Shown here one piece after another: positions 21,201 through 28,914 of a DNA stretch of 30,655 nt (its first letter is position 1; each line of letters starts with the position of its first letter). This DNA is from an uncultured Alphaproteobacteria bacterium (lineage in GTDB: Bacteria; Pseudomonadota; Alphaproteobacteria; RF32; CAG-239), in contig CALXVW010000112.1 of NCBI GenBank assembly GCA_944392185.1, positions 1 to 30,655 of the forward strand, written 5' to 3'. The notes beneath the pieces are model-generated. The model ran no database searches. It saw nothing but the letters and a program-made list of their open reading frames with translations, and had not been told where the DNA came from. The position numbers and the translations under genes were made by a program.

Positions 21201-22430
21201 AAAGAGATAAACGAGAGTTTTCAAAACAACACCAATGGTATTTTTGATACCTCGACCAAACTGGCCTATGAGTTTGATATCTTAGGAGATAGATTGATTA
21301 AGGCAGGAGAAGACGTAAGCAAAACATCCAAGAATTCAATGAAGAGTTTGGATCAGGTTAATTTAGTTTTATCGCAAACCGGAGAAGATTTGGACGCGGC
21401 AGTAAAACAATCAGTTGAAAAGATGGGAAACATATTTAAAGAATATGAGAAATACACATCTGGTTTCAATACGGTAACGGCCGAAACCAGTACCAGCGTT
21501 ATGGAGATAAACAAACTCATAGGCGCTCAAAGCGATAAGATGATAATGATTTCGGAAGATACCAAAAAATTGGTAGATTGTTTCAATACGGTATTAAACG
21601 ACACATCAAATCAACTGGCAGAGAGAGCCAACCAAGCTTACGACAAAGTAAAAGGATTGGGCAAGGATTTGAAGAATCTGGGCCTTGAGATGGAGGAGGC
21701 AGCAAAAGTAAGCTCCGCTCATTTGGTTAATTCGGGAGACAAATTACGAGCTTCAATTAGCGAGATAGCGGCCAATGCGGAAAGAATCTCGAATGATATT
21801 TTAGGCTCCGGCGAGGTGTTCTTGAAACAATCCAATGCCTTGGTGGCAGCAACAGATGATACGGTAGCCAAGGTTAATTCGGCCATGGGCAGTTTGCTTG
21901 AAACCAGCAAAGATTTTAGTCTGAATGGAGACAATATTGTCAAAGAAGCCTTGCGTTTTAATGAAACAATAAATAATCAAATAAAGGAATTAAATGAGCA
22001 TACACGCAAGGCTGATAATACTTTGAAGAATTTGACAACGGCTTATCAAGGGATACAAATAGAAGGATTCTTGAAGCAAGCCGGAACGATTATAGAAAAA
22101 TTGGAAAGTATATCTGTTGATATCAATAGAGTATTTAATCCCAAAGATGAAGAAGATTTATGGAAGAAGTTTTATAACGGAGATACAGCAATTTTTGTAC
22201 GTTATTTGGCAAAGAACATAAGCAAATCTCAGATTAATGCGATTAGGAAAGAATTTGAGAAAAATGAGGAGTTCCGCACACAAGTTAACGCATATCTTTC
22301 AGAATTTGAGTTACTCATCAGTGCTGCCAAGAGCCATGAACATTCAGGGGTGTTGCTGTCGGTTGTTTCCGGCGCAGATATCGGAAAACTTTATTACATT
22401 TTGGCCAAGACCTTAGATAAAATGGAGTAA
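18249..22430 (+). CDS. Giant membrane-anchored coiled-coil protein
   Basis: A 1393-residue protein. A short polar N-terminus is followed by two hydrophobic helices (about 44-64 KLMIGVSAIWFAIVLIYI and 78-98 GGFLAGITLPLAIIWVVMA), so both ends should face the cytoplasm. Residues 105 to about 1270 are almost continuous amphipathic helix rich in Asn, Ser, Glu, Lys and Ala, a very long coiled coil reminiscent of methyl-accepting or apolipoprotein-like helices. Related segments recur (SEASLAQQHKNI and GEASLAQQYKYL). A compact C-terminal domain of about 90 residues ends the protein (FYNGDTAIFVRYLAKNISKS to YYILAKTLDKME). ATG 18249 is chosen because GGGGA lies 5 bases before it; TTG 18231 and ATG 18237 are also open. 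The architecture loosely recalls the polarity factor TipN, but homology is not shown. The next gene starts 9 bases later. Confidence 0.75.
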   Translation: MSEKNKESRSAVSAETLPQFMNEAPHSVEIEEKPSWLNNNLHKLMIGVSAIWFAIVLIYITQFFGWDNLFLMMPDEFGGFLAGITLPLAIIWVVMAYIDRGTSFKQEAKFLRAYMNQLVYPEEGAPQTAKAMADAIRSQVVELQEVSKMATIQTAKIKDEIKENINEFTKLVAILDNYSSKTIVELSDGVKFLTQNFETITDKAQNSAETFSGLNRVFADRALEIEQSLGALFEKIQPQLKEIKSSAEFLHEISDASNNDIIHANEMLRQFNEETTANLNMVSEALNAQSQTLQQISAAAVTNCGLLKKTVSSEVESMAVTLEEQTAKLENAIAESSQVMRGKVDELTKRTLANIETINEHVNKGLDGLDDSVSLQIKKVDEGMSKHNHELVELISKLDEHADSVNKKLSDHGDILAQEIDKLMVRSSNLEDSITIQINNLNNISDQAINAMQKVDKELENNIDSLQNKALVANGDLSSYIKTLEEKTEALQKLVTEAMEQASMVGEDLQVRRQSIKETISDISVQVQALNNEVNEAAVNVKKNTDNSITAMTAVSNNMDKCSNLLNEATSIVVAQSQVSEASLAQQHKNITSSIARVEEIKAELKQQLETLSEASTALENNASTAVENLKESISSMLISCNDVINKSKAINDNLNDQANQFDTSANRTLAKVTQFENVLNSQNQNMEVLTQTISERVAGIEGILSRQTKEVSEVTSSALESFKKAADDFEEQSKALHEISRSAVEYTSNVAAGFDEKAAALNSLFKQQENEFYNFCDKIADNAENMSEALKKQVGIIEQSADKVFTRMTMLEDDTSRHTEAVVNNSHRSIERLSEIESMVEAKNATVKQMVEDITNNLNSISGKILEQVGVFNGAAKKMEEQGKESTKGLLDSCNKLQTAGGELTKAGANVGKLLDEHTKNIDLAIVKVQNQSEDINKVLSSQAEALTEVSNTLATQSRLGEASLAQQYKYLSDAAVNVAQKMKEINESFQNNTNGIFDTSTKLAYEFDILGDRLIKAGEDVSKTSKNSMKSLDQVNLVLSQTGEDLDAAVKQSVEKMGNIFKEYEKYTSGFNTVTAETSTSVMEINKLIGAQSDKMIMISEDTKKLVDCFNTVLNDTSNQLAERANQAYDKVKGLGKDLKNLGLEMEEAAKVSSAHLVNSGDKLRASISEIAANAERISNDILGSGEVFLKQSNALVAATDDTVAKVNSAMGSLLETSKDFSLNGDNIVKEALRFNETINNQIKELNEHTRKADNTLKNLTTAYQGIQIEGFLKQAGTIIEKLESISVDINRVFNPKDEEDLWKKFYNGDTAIFVRYLAKNISKSQINAIRKEFEKNEEFRTQVNAYLSEFELLISAAKSHEHSGVLLSVVSGADIGKLYYILAKTLDKME

Positions 22431-22439
22431 AATTAAGGC

Positions 22440-22778
22440 ATGAGCCGGCTTTATATAAACGATTATATTAACAATCTTCAACAACAGATATATTCTTCTG
22501 TCGCTAAGATAAAGGACCAGTCTTCTTTTGAAACAACGCCAAAAGGAAAAGAAGATGCCGATTGGAGCCGTTTTTATGAAGGTCAGGTTAAGAATTATGC
22601 TTATCAGTTATTGCCGGAGGATATAAGCTGGAAATTGCAAAGCAACATGGATGTTGAGACCGGCGGCAATACCTATGCGGCGGCCTCATATCGGCAGGTC
22701 GGAGAGGTATTAAAAGAGCCGACGGTTCTGATAGATTTTATGTTTAAAAACAATCAGGAATTTGATTTCAAGGTATAA
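22440..22778 (+). CDS. Small protein of unknown function
   Basis: A 112-residue protein (MSRLYINDYINNLQQQIYSS...) without signal peptide or membrane helix. The first half is helical and polar; the second half (LPEDISWKLQSNMDVETGG, PTVLIDFMFKNNQEFDFKV) looks like a small alpha/beta fold. I do not recognise it. It follows the giant coiled-coil gene by 9 bases and ends exactly where dusB begins, so it is co-transcribed with both and may be a partner of the coiled-coil protein. Confidence 0.6.
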   Translation: MSRLYINDYINNLQQQIYSSVAKIKDQSSFETTPKGKEDADWSRFYEGQVKNYAYQLLPEDISWKLQSNMDVETGGNTYAAASYRQVGEVLKEPTVLIDFMFKNNQEFDFKV

Positions 22779-23741
22779 ATGCAGATATTGGATTTTGACA
22801 GCCAAGTGTTTTTGGCGCCGATGGCAGGAATAACGGATAAGCCATTAAGGAAGCTGACGGCCGCCTTTGGCAAGGGTAATATCGTATCGGAAATGGTGGC
22901 GATTAATGCCTTGTCGCGTAAGAATCCCAAAAGTTATCGGATAGCCGATGTCAGAGACGAGCCCTATCCGGTAGTGGTGCAGTTGGTTGGCAGTGATTTG
23001 CAGTTGTTTGATTTTGCGGCTAAATTAGCTCAAGAATTGGGCGCTCACTCTTTAGATATAAATATGGGTTGTCCGGTGAGAAAGATAGTCTCAAACAAGA
23101 GCGGTTCCTACCTGATGACGGATATGGCTTTGGCCTCAAAGATAATAGAAACAGTTGTTAAGGCCACGCCTTTAAAGGTAAGCGTTAAATTTCGCAAGGG
23201 CTGGGACTGTCAGCATGTAAATGCGGTTGAATTTGCGAAGATGTGTGAAGAAAGCGGGGCATCATATATTACGGTGCATGGGCGGACACGGACAGAATTT
23301 TACTCAGGCCTGGCAGATTGGGATATTATAGGAGAGGTTAAAGCAGCCGTAAAGATACCTGTTGTTGGCAACGGAGATGTAGGTTCGATTGCCGATGCCA
23401 AAAAAATGCTAGAATATACGGGAGCAGACGGAGTTATGGTCGGGCGTGCGGCATTAGGTCAGCCATGGCTGATAAGCCAGATAGATGAGGGGCTTAAAAG
23501 CGGAAAAGAAATATCCCCTATACCTATTCAGGTTGTAAAAGAGACATTGTTAACCCATATTAAAGAACTGGTAGAGTATTATGGAGAAAAAATAGCATTG
23601 GGGCTTTCGCGCAAATATGTCTGTTGGTATACCAAAAGCATGAGAGATGCCAAAAGGTTCAGAGAAAAATACGTGCATATAGATAATTTGCCCGAGGCCT
23701 TAAGAGAGATAAACCTTTATTTTGAAGAGGCTAAGAGATGA
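22779..23741 (+). CDS. dusB: tRNA-dihydrouridine synthase (DusB/NifR3)
   Basis: This FMN-dependent enzyme reduces uridine to dihydrouridine in the D-loop of tRNA. The 320-residue TIM-barrel protein begins with VFLAPMAGITDKPLRKL. It carries the catalytic Cys in DINMGCPVRKIVSNKSGS, the substrate/FMN region SVKFRKGWD, ITVHGRTRTEFYSG, and the phosphate loop VVGNGDVGSIADAKKML-GADGVMVGRAALGQPW. It is historically nifR3 in alphaproteobacteria, where it precedes ntr genes; here trkA follows directly with a 4-base ATGA overlap. Confidence 0.93.
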   Translation: MQILDFDSQVFLAPMAGITDKPLRKLTAAFGKGNIVSEMVAINALSRKNPKSYRIADVRDEPYPVVVQLVGSDLQLFDFAAKLAQELGAHSLDINMGCPVRKIVSNKSGSYLMTDMALASKIIETVVKATPLKVSVKFRKGWDCQHVNAVEFAKMCEESGASYITVHGRTRTEFYSGLADWDIIGEVKAAVKIPVVGNGDVGSIADAKKMLEYTGADGVMVGRAALGQPWLISQIDEGLKSGKEISPIPIQVVKETLLTHIKELVEYYGEKIALGLSRKYVCWYTKSMRDAKRFREKYVHIDNLPEALREINLYFEEAKR

Positions 23742-25096
23742 AGATAATAGTCTGCGGTGGCGGAAACGTGGGCCAAAGTATTGTAAGCTATCTTGTAAAA
23801 GGTAATAATGATATTGTGGTTATAGATCACAATCAGCGCTGTTTAGATGATATCTCAAACGAATATGATATTTTGCCGATATTGGGAGAGGCCTCGCATC
23901 CGGATGTTTTGGAAAGAGCCGGAGCCAGGGATGCAGATTTGATTTTAGCCGTGACAGGCTCCGATGAGGTAAATATGCTGATCTGCCAAATTGCATATAG
24001 TTTATTTAATGTCCCGCGTAAAATTGCGAGAATAGACAGTGAAGTATTTTTAGATCCCATATGGGGAATTTTGTATAATGACCACCATTTGCCGATAGAT
24101 GAAATCATTTCTCCGGAAATAGAAATGGCGGAAAATATTTTGCAAATATTAAAATATCCCGGATGTTCAGGTTTTTTGCCGGTATTAAAAGATAAAGGTT
24201 GTATATTGAAACTCAAGCTTTCAAAAAATTGTCCGCTGTTAGAAATTCCGCTTTTGCAGTTAAACAGACAAAATGAGAGTTTAGATATTGCCGTTGTTAA
24301 TATCTTAAGAGATGGAAAATGTTTTATTCCTGAGGCTTACGATAGTTTTGCCATCGGGGATGAAATTAATATCTATGTTCCGTTTTCAGAAGTTTATAAT
24401 ACGATTAGTGCCTTTGGGCTTGAAAAACAAACAAATGAAAGGGTATTGATATTTGGAGGTAATGCGATAGCCGAGCATTTAGGTCGGCAAATAGAGCAAG
24501 ATGACAGCATAATAAGCTGCAAAATCATAGAAGATGATTATGACAAAGCGAGGGAACTGGCAAAAGATTTATCGAGTGCAGTCATTATTCACGGAGAGAT
24601 GTTAAGTGACATTATATTGGATGAAGCAGATATCAGCCACACCGATGCAACAGTGGCTTTAACAGATAATGATAAAGATAATTTGCTAGCATCATTACTG
24701 GCAGAAAAGAGGGGAGTTTCTTCAACGTTATCGGTAGTAAACACACCTTCATACAGTAATTTAGTGTTTAATATTGGTGATAATATTTTGGTGGAGCGCA
24801 GTTCGGTCACGATATCCAAGCTGTTAAAAGAGATACGCAAGACCAAGATGCAAGAGGCCTATGCCATAAGCCGCGGTCATGGTGAGATATGGGAGATAAA
24901 ATTGGGAGAAGAAAATGTTTGTTGCGGCAAAAAGATAGGAGAGCTTAATTTGCCAAAGATGTGCCGAGTGTTTATGATAAGCAGGGGAGAAGAAAGTATT
25001 TATCCTGACCCGACGACAAGGCTAAACAGTGGAGATGTTTTGCTTGTCTATGTAGATTCCACGGTTATTCGTCAGGCGGAAAATATTTTTGCCTAA
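23738..25096 (+). CDS. trkA: Trk system potassium uptake regulator TrkA
   Basis: TrkA is the peripheral NAD-binding subunit that gates the TrkH/TrkG potassium channel. The 452-residue length is that of the two-repeat TrkA form. The first RCK N-domain starts MKIIVCGGGNVGQSIVSYL with the Gly-rich nucleotide loop and the strand-ending acid in VVIDH; ADLILAVTGSDEVNM follows. The second half repeats the fold (RVLIFGGNAIAEHLGRQIEQ, DATVALTDNDKDNLLASLLA). RCK-C domains follow each half. The 4-base overlap with dusB indicates coupling. The channel gene trkH is not in the window. Confidence 0.93.
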   Translation: MKIIVCGGGNVGQSIVSYLVKGNNDIVVIDHNQRCLDDISNEYDILPILGEASHPDVLERAGARDADLILAVTGSDEVNMLICQIAYSLFNVPRKIARIDSEVFLDPIWGILYNDHHLPIDEIISPEIEMAENILQILKYPGCSGFLPVLKDKGCILKLKLSKNCPLLEIPLLQLNRQNESLDIAVVNILRDGKCFIPEAYDSFAIGDEINIYVPFSEVYNTISAFGLEKQTNERVLIFGGNAIAEHLGRQIEQDDSIISCKIIEDDYDKARELAKDLSSAVIIHGEMLSDIILDEADISHTDATVALTDNDKDNLLASLLAEKRGVSSTLSVVNTPSYSNLVFNIGDNILVERSSVTISKLLKEIRKTKMQEAYAISRGHGEIWEIKLGEENVCCGKKIGELNLPKMCRVFMISRGEESIYPDPTTRLNSGDVLLVYVDSTVIRQAENIFA

Positions 25097-25102
25097 AAAA
25101 AC

Positions 25103-25132
25103 TTTACTAATAGAAAAAAATGTTGTTAGAAT
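25103..25132 (+). promoter_or_regulatory. Putative hfq promoter
   Basis: TTTACT (25103-25108), an 18-base spacer and TAGAAT (25127-25132) lie in the trkA-hfq gap, suggesting hfq-hflX also has its own start. Confidence 0.4.
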
Positions 25133-25167
25133 AAAGAACAGCAATAATAAAAAGAAGGAATAAAGTG

Positions 25168-25389
25168 ATGTCGCAAAATGTCCAAAATGATTTTTTAGAT
25201 AATTTAAAAGAGAACAAGATTTCGGTAACCGTTTTTTTGGTAAACGGAGTAAAACTGCAGGGGATAATCACCTGGTATGATGAGACATCACTGTTGCTTC
25301 GCCGCGACGGCCATACGCAATTGATATACAAGCACGCGGTGTCAACGATTATGCCGGCAGAGGCGGTTGAGCTGGAAATAGAAAAATAA
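25168..25389 (+). CDS. hfq: RNA chaperone Hfq
   Basis: Hfq is a hexameric Sm-like protein that pairs small RNAs with mRNAs. The 73-residue product has the family core: NDFLDNLKENKISVTVFLVNGVKLQGIITWYDETSLLLRRD (Sm1) and the Sm2 motif IYKHAVSTIMP. The usual Gln in the N-terminal helix (QNDFLDNL) is retained. The AAGGA ribosome site is 8 bases before ATG 25168; a GTG one codon upstream is less likely. It is followed by hflX with one base between, the widely conserved hfq-hflX pair. Confidence 0.95.
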   Translation: MSQNVQNDFLDNLKENKISVTVFLVNGVKLQGIITWYDETSLLLRRDGHTQLIYKHAVSTIMPAEAVELEIEK

Positions 25390-25390
25390 A

Positions 25391-26689
25391 TTGGCGTTTA
25401 TAGAGTTTGATTCCAAGCATAGGACTAAAGCAGCCGTAATTTTTCCGGAAATTGCGGAGAGCTATTTGAGTGTTTCGGCCGAGGCCAGATTGGCTGAAGC
25501 GGTTGGCTTGGCTTTGGCCATAGATTTAGATGTCACATACCAAGAAATCATACGTTTAAGAAGAGTAAAACCCGCCACATTGATTGGGCAGGGTGTTTTG
25601 GAGCGCCTGCTTCCGGTTTTGAGAGAAAAAGAAGTTGAGCTTTTGGTGATTGATGCGGAGCTAACGCCAATTCAGCAAAGAAATTTAGAAAAGTTTTTAC
25701 AAATAAAAGTCATAGATAGAACGGCGCTGATATTGGAGATATTCGGCGAGCGCGCACAAACCAGTGAAGGTAAATTGCAAGTTGAGTTGGCGCATTTGAG
25801 CTATCAGCGCAGCCGTTTGGTCAGAAGTTGGACACACTTGGAGCGGCAAAGGGGCGGTGCAGGCTTTTTGGGTGGCCCCGGAGAAACGCAGATAGAGCTG
25901 GACCGTCGAATTATTGATGACAAGATATTGCGAATAAAAAAAGAGTTGGAAAAAGTGCGCCAAACCAGGCAGATACAGCGCTCTGCAAGAAAGCGGGTGC
26001 CGTATCCGGTTGTGGCATTGGTTGGCTATACCAATGCCGGAAAGTCAACACTGTTTAATACGCTGACACAAGGGAATGTTCTGGCCAAAGATATGCTTTT
26101 TGCAACATTGGATCCGGCGTTGAGAAAATTGGCGCTGCCCTCTGGCAGGGTTGTGATTTTGTCAGATACGGTTGGTTTTATTTCAGATTTGCCTCATGAG
26201 CTGGTCATGGCCTTTCGCGCTACGTTGGAGGAGGTTTTGGAGGCAGATATCATCGTCCATGTCAGAGATGCCGCCAACGATGAGAGCAAAGAACAAAAGC
26301 AAGATGTTTTGAAAGTTTTGCAGAGTTTAGGGTTAGAGAATATAGAGGAAAGTCCTAAATATATAGAATTATTAAATAAAGCAGATTTGTTGACGGGAGA
26401 GAAACAAAAAGAATTATCAAAGAGCAAGAAAACGGTGCTTGTCTCGGCTCTAACCGGCGAGGGATGCGATAACTTTTTGCATGAATTGGATGAGCGGTTG
26501 GCAGATGGCTTTGAGGTTTTGGAGTTTGGTGTTCCGGTAACAGAGGGAAAGTTAATAGCGTGGATATATGAGAATTCTGAAATACTTTCCAAGCAGACAA
26601 ATGAAGATATGATGGTTTTCAAAGTCAGGCTGGATGAAAAATCTGCTGCCAGGTTAAAAAAGATGCTCATCTCAAGGGATGAAATCTAA
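25391..26689 (+). CDS. hflX: Ribosome-splitting GTPase HflX
   Basis: HflX is a GTPase that binds the 50S subunit and splits stalled or heat-stressed ribosomes. The 432-residue protein has the N-terminal HflX domain (ATLIGQGVLERLLPVLREKE, IDAELTPIQQRNLEKFLQIK, RTALILEIFGERAQTSEGKLQVELA). The Gly-rich linker is RGGAGFLGGPGETQIELDRR. The GTPase domain has the P-loop VGYTNAGKSTLFN, DTVGFI, and NKAD. The start is a TTG one base after the hfq stop; no ATG fits the conserved start, so coupling to hfq translation is likely. The Shine-Dalgarno is poor. Confidence 0.93.
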   Translation: MAFIEFDSKHRTKAAVIFPEIAESYLSVSAEARLAEAVGLALAIDLDVTYQEIIRLRRVKPATLIGQGVLERLLPVLREKEVELLVIDAELTPIQQRNLEKFLQIKVIDRTALILEIFGERAQTSEGKLQVELAHLSYQRSRLVRSWTHLERQRGGAGFLGGPGETQIELDRRIIDDKILRIKKELEKVRQTRQIQRSARKRVPYPVVALVGYTNAGKSTLFNTLTQGNVLAKDMLFATLDPALRKLALPSGRVVILSDTVGFISDLPHELVMAFRATLEEVLEADIIVHVRDAANDESKEQKQDVLKVLQSLGLENIEESPKYIELLNKADLLTGEKQKELSKSKKTVLVSALTGEGCDNFLHELDERLADGFEVLEFGVPVTEGKLIAWIYENSEILSKQTNEDMMVFKVRLDEKSAARLKKMLISRDEI

Positions 26690-26702
26690 AAAAAGCGGAG
26701 TA

Positions 26703-26730
26703 TATCTCTTTATCAAAGGATAAGGAGATA
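26703..26730 (+). promoter_or_regulatory. Hairpin masking the lipoprotein Shine-Dalgarno
   Basis: TATCTCTTTATC (26703-26714) can pair over 12 bases, with one G-U, to GATAAGGAGATA (26719-26730), loop AAAG. The AAGGAG ribosome site (26722-26727) for the gene at 26734 lies entirely inside the stem. This form suits translational control, for example by temperature or a binding factor. Confidence 0.6.
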
Positions 26731-26733
26731 GAG

Positions 26734-27120
26734 ATGAATAAAAAAATCGCAGTATTAGGTTTAATTTTATTGGCGACCGGTTGTATGGTAAACCAAGATT
26801 ACGGCGCCACCTTGCAGCCGTGGATTGGGCAGTCGGAGGCAAGCTTGGAGCAGTCGTGGGGAATTCCGCACAATGTGTTTTATGTCACGCCCGATCAAAA
26901 AGTTGTGACTTATGTAGAATTTTCAACTCATGCCAAAGGGGGAATAAGTGACCCCTATAGCGATGAATTTTACTATGCGGCTGATTCGACACCTGATTTT
27001 GGCTACCCGAACGCGCCGATGCCCTCCGATTACTATTGCAAGACATCATTTACGATAAGTAACGGCATTGTCACCAACTATAGTTTCAACGGCGACGACT
27101 GCGTGACGGAGCGATGGTAA
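26734..27120 (+). CDS. Small lipoprotein of unknown function
   Basis: A 128-residue product with a lipoprotein signal: MNKKIAVLGLILLATGCMVNQ, lipobox LATGC with Cys17 as the lipid-modified residue. The mature part (LQPWIGQSEASLEQSWGIPHNVFYVTPDQKVVTYVEFSTH ... FTISNGIVTNYSFNGDDC) matches the general SmpA/OmlA-like pattern, in which a GxPxxxxxxxG-type repeat precedes a strand and FxxGxV. I regard that only as a resemblance. Translation may be controlled by the hairpin just upstream. It ends at a shared hairpin (27121-27141) with the convergent hemolysin III-like gene. Confidence 0.75.
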   Translation: MNKKIAVLGLILLATGCMVNQDYGATLQPWIGQSEASLEQSWGIPHNVFYVTPDQKVVTYVEFSTHAKGGISDPYSDEFYYAADSTPDFGYPNAPMPSDYYCKTSFTISNGIVTNYSFNGDDCVTERW

Positions 27121-27141
27121 TCTTAACCTTTTAGGTTAAGA
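27121..27141. terminator. Convergent hairpin between lipoprotein and hemolysin III genes
   Basis: TCTTAACC (27121-27128) pairs with GGTTAAGA (27134-27141), loop TTTTA, without a T-run on either strand. It overlaps the stop codon of the minus-strand gene. A role as terminator is uncertain. Confidence 0.4.
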
Positions 27142-27790
27142 TGCAGCCATAAAGCACGGAAAAGAAGTGCATAATTGTTCCTGCTAGCACAAAGAAATGC
27201 CAAACGGCATGCGTGTATTTTTTGTTTTTCCAGATGTAGAAGAATATACCGAGAGTGTAAAATACACCACCCAAAACCAAGAAGACAGTTCCAAGCGTAG
27301 AGAGATTTTGGAACAGGCTTTTAGAGGCGAAGATAATCATCCATCCCATGGAGAGATAAAGGCTGATAGACCAGATTTTGGTGCCGCTGCCCGAGGTGAG
27401 TAGCTTGAGAAAAGTGCCAATCAGCGCGAGCCCCCAGACAATGCCGAACAAAGTCCAGCCCAAGGCTCCGCGAAGATTGATGAGCAAAAAAGGCGTATAA
27501 GTACCGGCAATGAGATAGAAGATGGAAATATGGTCAAGCTTTTTTAAGCGTTTTTTCCATTTTTCGCTGGCCACGGCATGATAAATGGTAGAAGAGCTAT
27601 AAAGAACAATCATAGATGCCCCGAAGATAGAAGAAGACACCACGGCCCAAGCGTTTCCGTGCAGGGCGGAAAACACCACCAGAATCACCAAACCGGCAAT
27701 GCTTAAACCAATGCCGATTCCGTGGATAATGCAGTTCCAAATTTCTTCTTTGATAGTGTAGGGGCGCCAATTAGGCTTTAAAAGTTCCAT
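27131..27790 (-). CDS. Hemolysin III (PAQR) family membrane protein
   Basis: The 219-residue product has seven hydrophobic helices of the PAQR/hemolysin III type. Family marks are WNCIIHGIGIGLS, the central YHAVASEKWKKRLKKLDHISIFYLIAGTYTPF and the C-terminal HAVWHFFVLAGTIMHF, with the conserved His residues that bind a metal in this superfamily. ATG 27790 is chosen because AAGGA lies 8 bases upstream; an ATG at 27814 has no ribosome site. Hemolysin III family proteins in bacteria are mostly of unknown physiological role, some linked to membrane stress. It is convergent with the lipoprotein gene and divergent from the DNA glycosylase. Confidence 0.88.
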   Translation of the reverse strand: MELLKPNWRPYTIKEEIWNCIIHGIGIGLSIAGLVILVVFSALHGNAWAVVSSSIFGASMIVLYSSSTIYHAVASEKWKKRLKKLDHISIFYLIAGTYTPFLLINLRGALGWTLFGIVWGLALIGTFLKLLTSGSGTKIWSISLYLSMGWMIIFASKSLFQNLSTLGTVFLVLGGVFYTLGIFFYIWKNKKYTHAVWHFFVLAGTIMHFFSVLYGCILT

Positions 27791-27900
27791 CGTCCAAGTC
27801 CTTTGTTTTATCATACGGATATCAAATCATTTTTGGGAAACAAATACAAGGAAAAAGCTTTAACGTTGACAGTCTTGGTGATAAATGTTAGTTGAGGAAT

Positions 27901-28503
27901 ATGATTGATTATAAGCAATACATACCGGCAGCATCATATTTGAGAGACCCTTTTGCCTTTGCCCAAGAGGAGCTTTTGGGCGCTTATTTGTGCTCAAATA
28001 TAGGTAAGCGCTTTTGTGCCGGCAAAATAACCGAGCTGGAAGTATACTTGGGCCATTGTGATAAGGCATGTCATGCCTATCCTGATAAAAAGACCAAAAG
28101 AACCGAGGTAATGTTCCGCCAAGGCGGCTGTGCTTATGTATATTTTGTGTATGGGATGTATAATCAATTTAATGTTGTTGTAGGAAAAGAAGGCGAGGCC
28201 AACGCAATTTTAATTCGCTCTTTAGAACCGATTGCCGGAATAGATATAATGCGGGAGCGCCGCCATACGGAAAAGTTAAATAACCTAACCACGGGTCCCG
28301 GCAAATTGTGCCAAGCCTTGGGCATTACGGCCAAAGAGCATAATGGTTTGGAGCTAAATCAACCGCCTTTATGGCTAGCCAAAGGCGAGGGAAAGAATGA
28401 TTTTGTATCTGCCCCGCGGGTAGGAATTGATTATGCAGAAGAATACCGAGACAAACCCTGGCGGTTTTATCTTAAAGATAGTTTATTTATCAGCAAGAAA
28501 TAA
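27901..28503 (+). CDS. 3-methyladenine DNA glycosylase (AAG/MPG type)
   Basis: This DNA-repair enzyme excises alkylated purines such as 3-methyladenine and hypoxanthine. The 200-residue protein matches the AAG/MPG family (not AlkA or Tag). Seen are the region AQEELLGAYLCSN, ITELEVYLGHCDKACHAY with the catalytic Glu in the 'ITELE' position, the intercalating-loop segment AYVYFVYGMYNQFNVVVG, and NLTTGPGKLCQALGIT. The residue run RVGIDYAEEYRDKPWRFYLKDS closes the fold. A TTG nine bases upstream is open, but ATG 27901 follows GAGGA more naturally. TTGACA lies 30 bases upstream but has no matching -10. Confidence 0.9.
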   Translation: MIDYKQYIPAASYLRDPFAFAQEELLGAYLCSNIGKRFCAGKITELEVYLGHCDKACHAYPDKKTKRTEVMFRQGGCAYVYFVYGMYNQFNVVVGKEGEANAILIRSLEPIAGIDIMRERRHTEKLNNLTTGPGKLCQALGITAKEHNGLELNQPPLWLAKGEGKNDFVSAPRVGIDYAEEYRDKPWRFYLKDSLFISKK

Positions 28504-28515
28504 GAGGGCTTTTTA

Positions 28516-28553
28516 AAAAGGGAAGCCCCGGCTAAAACAAGTTTAGCGGGGGC
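28516..28553 (-). terminator. Terminator of 60-residue minus-strand gene
   Basis: GCCCC-gg-CTAAA and its complement form a stem at 28525-28553. On the minus strand it is followed by TTCCCTTTTTAA. On the plus strand it is close to the glycosylase stop, so it may end both genes. Confidence 0.55.
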
Positions 28554-28565
28554 AAAACTATATAC

Positions 28566-28748
28566 TCAGATGGCAGAAACCAAGCGTCCCTCTCGAGTGA
28601 TACGATAGTCCCGAAAGACTCCTCTGAACTCCCAAGCAGGTTCAGTACAACGAGGCAGCCTCACTTGATGGATAGAGGTTTCAACGAATTCAACACCAGC
28701 TCCACGAAGGAATTCGATAACATCTGCTACAGTGATAAGTTTTTTCAT
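28566..28748 (-). CDS. Small protein of unknown function
   Basis: A 60-residue frame (MKKLITVADVIEFLRGAGVE...EGRLVSAI) with a helix, then strands (FVETSIHQVRLPRC, WEFRGVFRDYRITREGRLV) and no recognised family. It has a near-ideal promoter (TTGACA/TATAAG) but no Shine-Dalgarno, with a 36-base AU-rich leader. Codon choice (CTT, ATC, GTT, CGT) differs from neighbouring genes and resembles the first half of the CoaD-like gene at 28915. It might be a recently acquired or highly expressed gene. Confidence 0.55.
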   Translation of the reverse strand: MKKLITVADVIEFLRGAGVEFVETSIHQVRLPRCTEPAWEFRGVFRDYRITREGRLVSAI

Positions 28749-28790
28749 AGTCGTGTATTTTTAATATTAATAATATGTTCGAATACGCCA

Positions 28791-28819
28791 CTTATACCAT
28801 TATTGGCAAATTTTGTCAA
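28791..28819 (-). promoter_or_regulatory. Strong minus-strand promoter of 60-residue gene
   Basis: The minus strand reads TTGACA (28814-28819), a 17-base spacer, TATAAG (28791-28796). Confidence 0.7.
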
Positions 28820-28838
28820 CAAATAAAAATATAAAAGA

Positions 28839-28867
28839 TTGACAAATAGAAAGCCCGAATTTATGTT
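28839..28867 (+). promoter_or_regulatory. Putative promoter of CoaD-like gene
   Basis: TTGACA (28839-28844), a 17-base spacer, TATGTT (28862-28867). The gene starts 47 bases later without a visible Shine-Dalgarno. Confidence 0.5.
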
Positions 28868-28914
28868 GAAAACACTTTACGTATCATATTGTTTAATTTT
28901 TAAAAAATTTTTGT

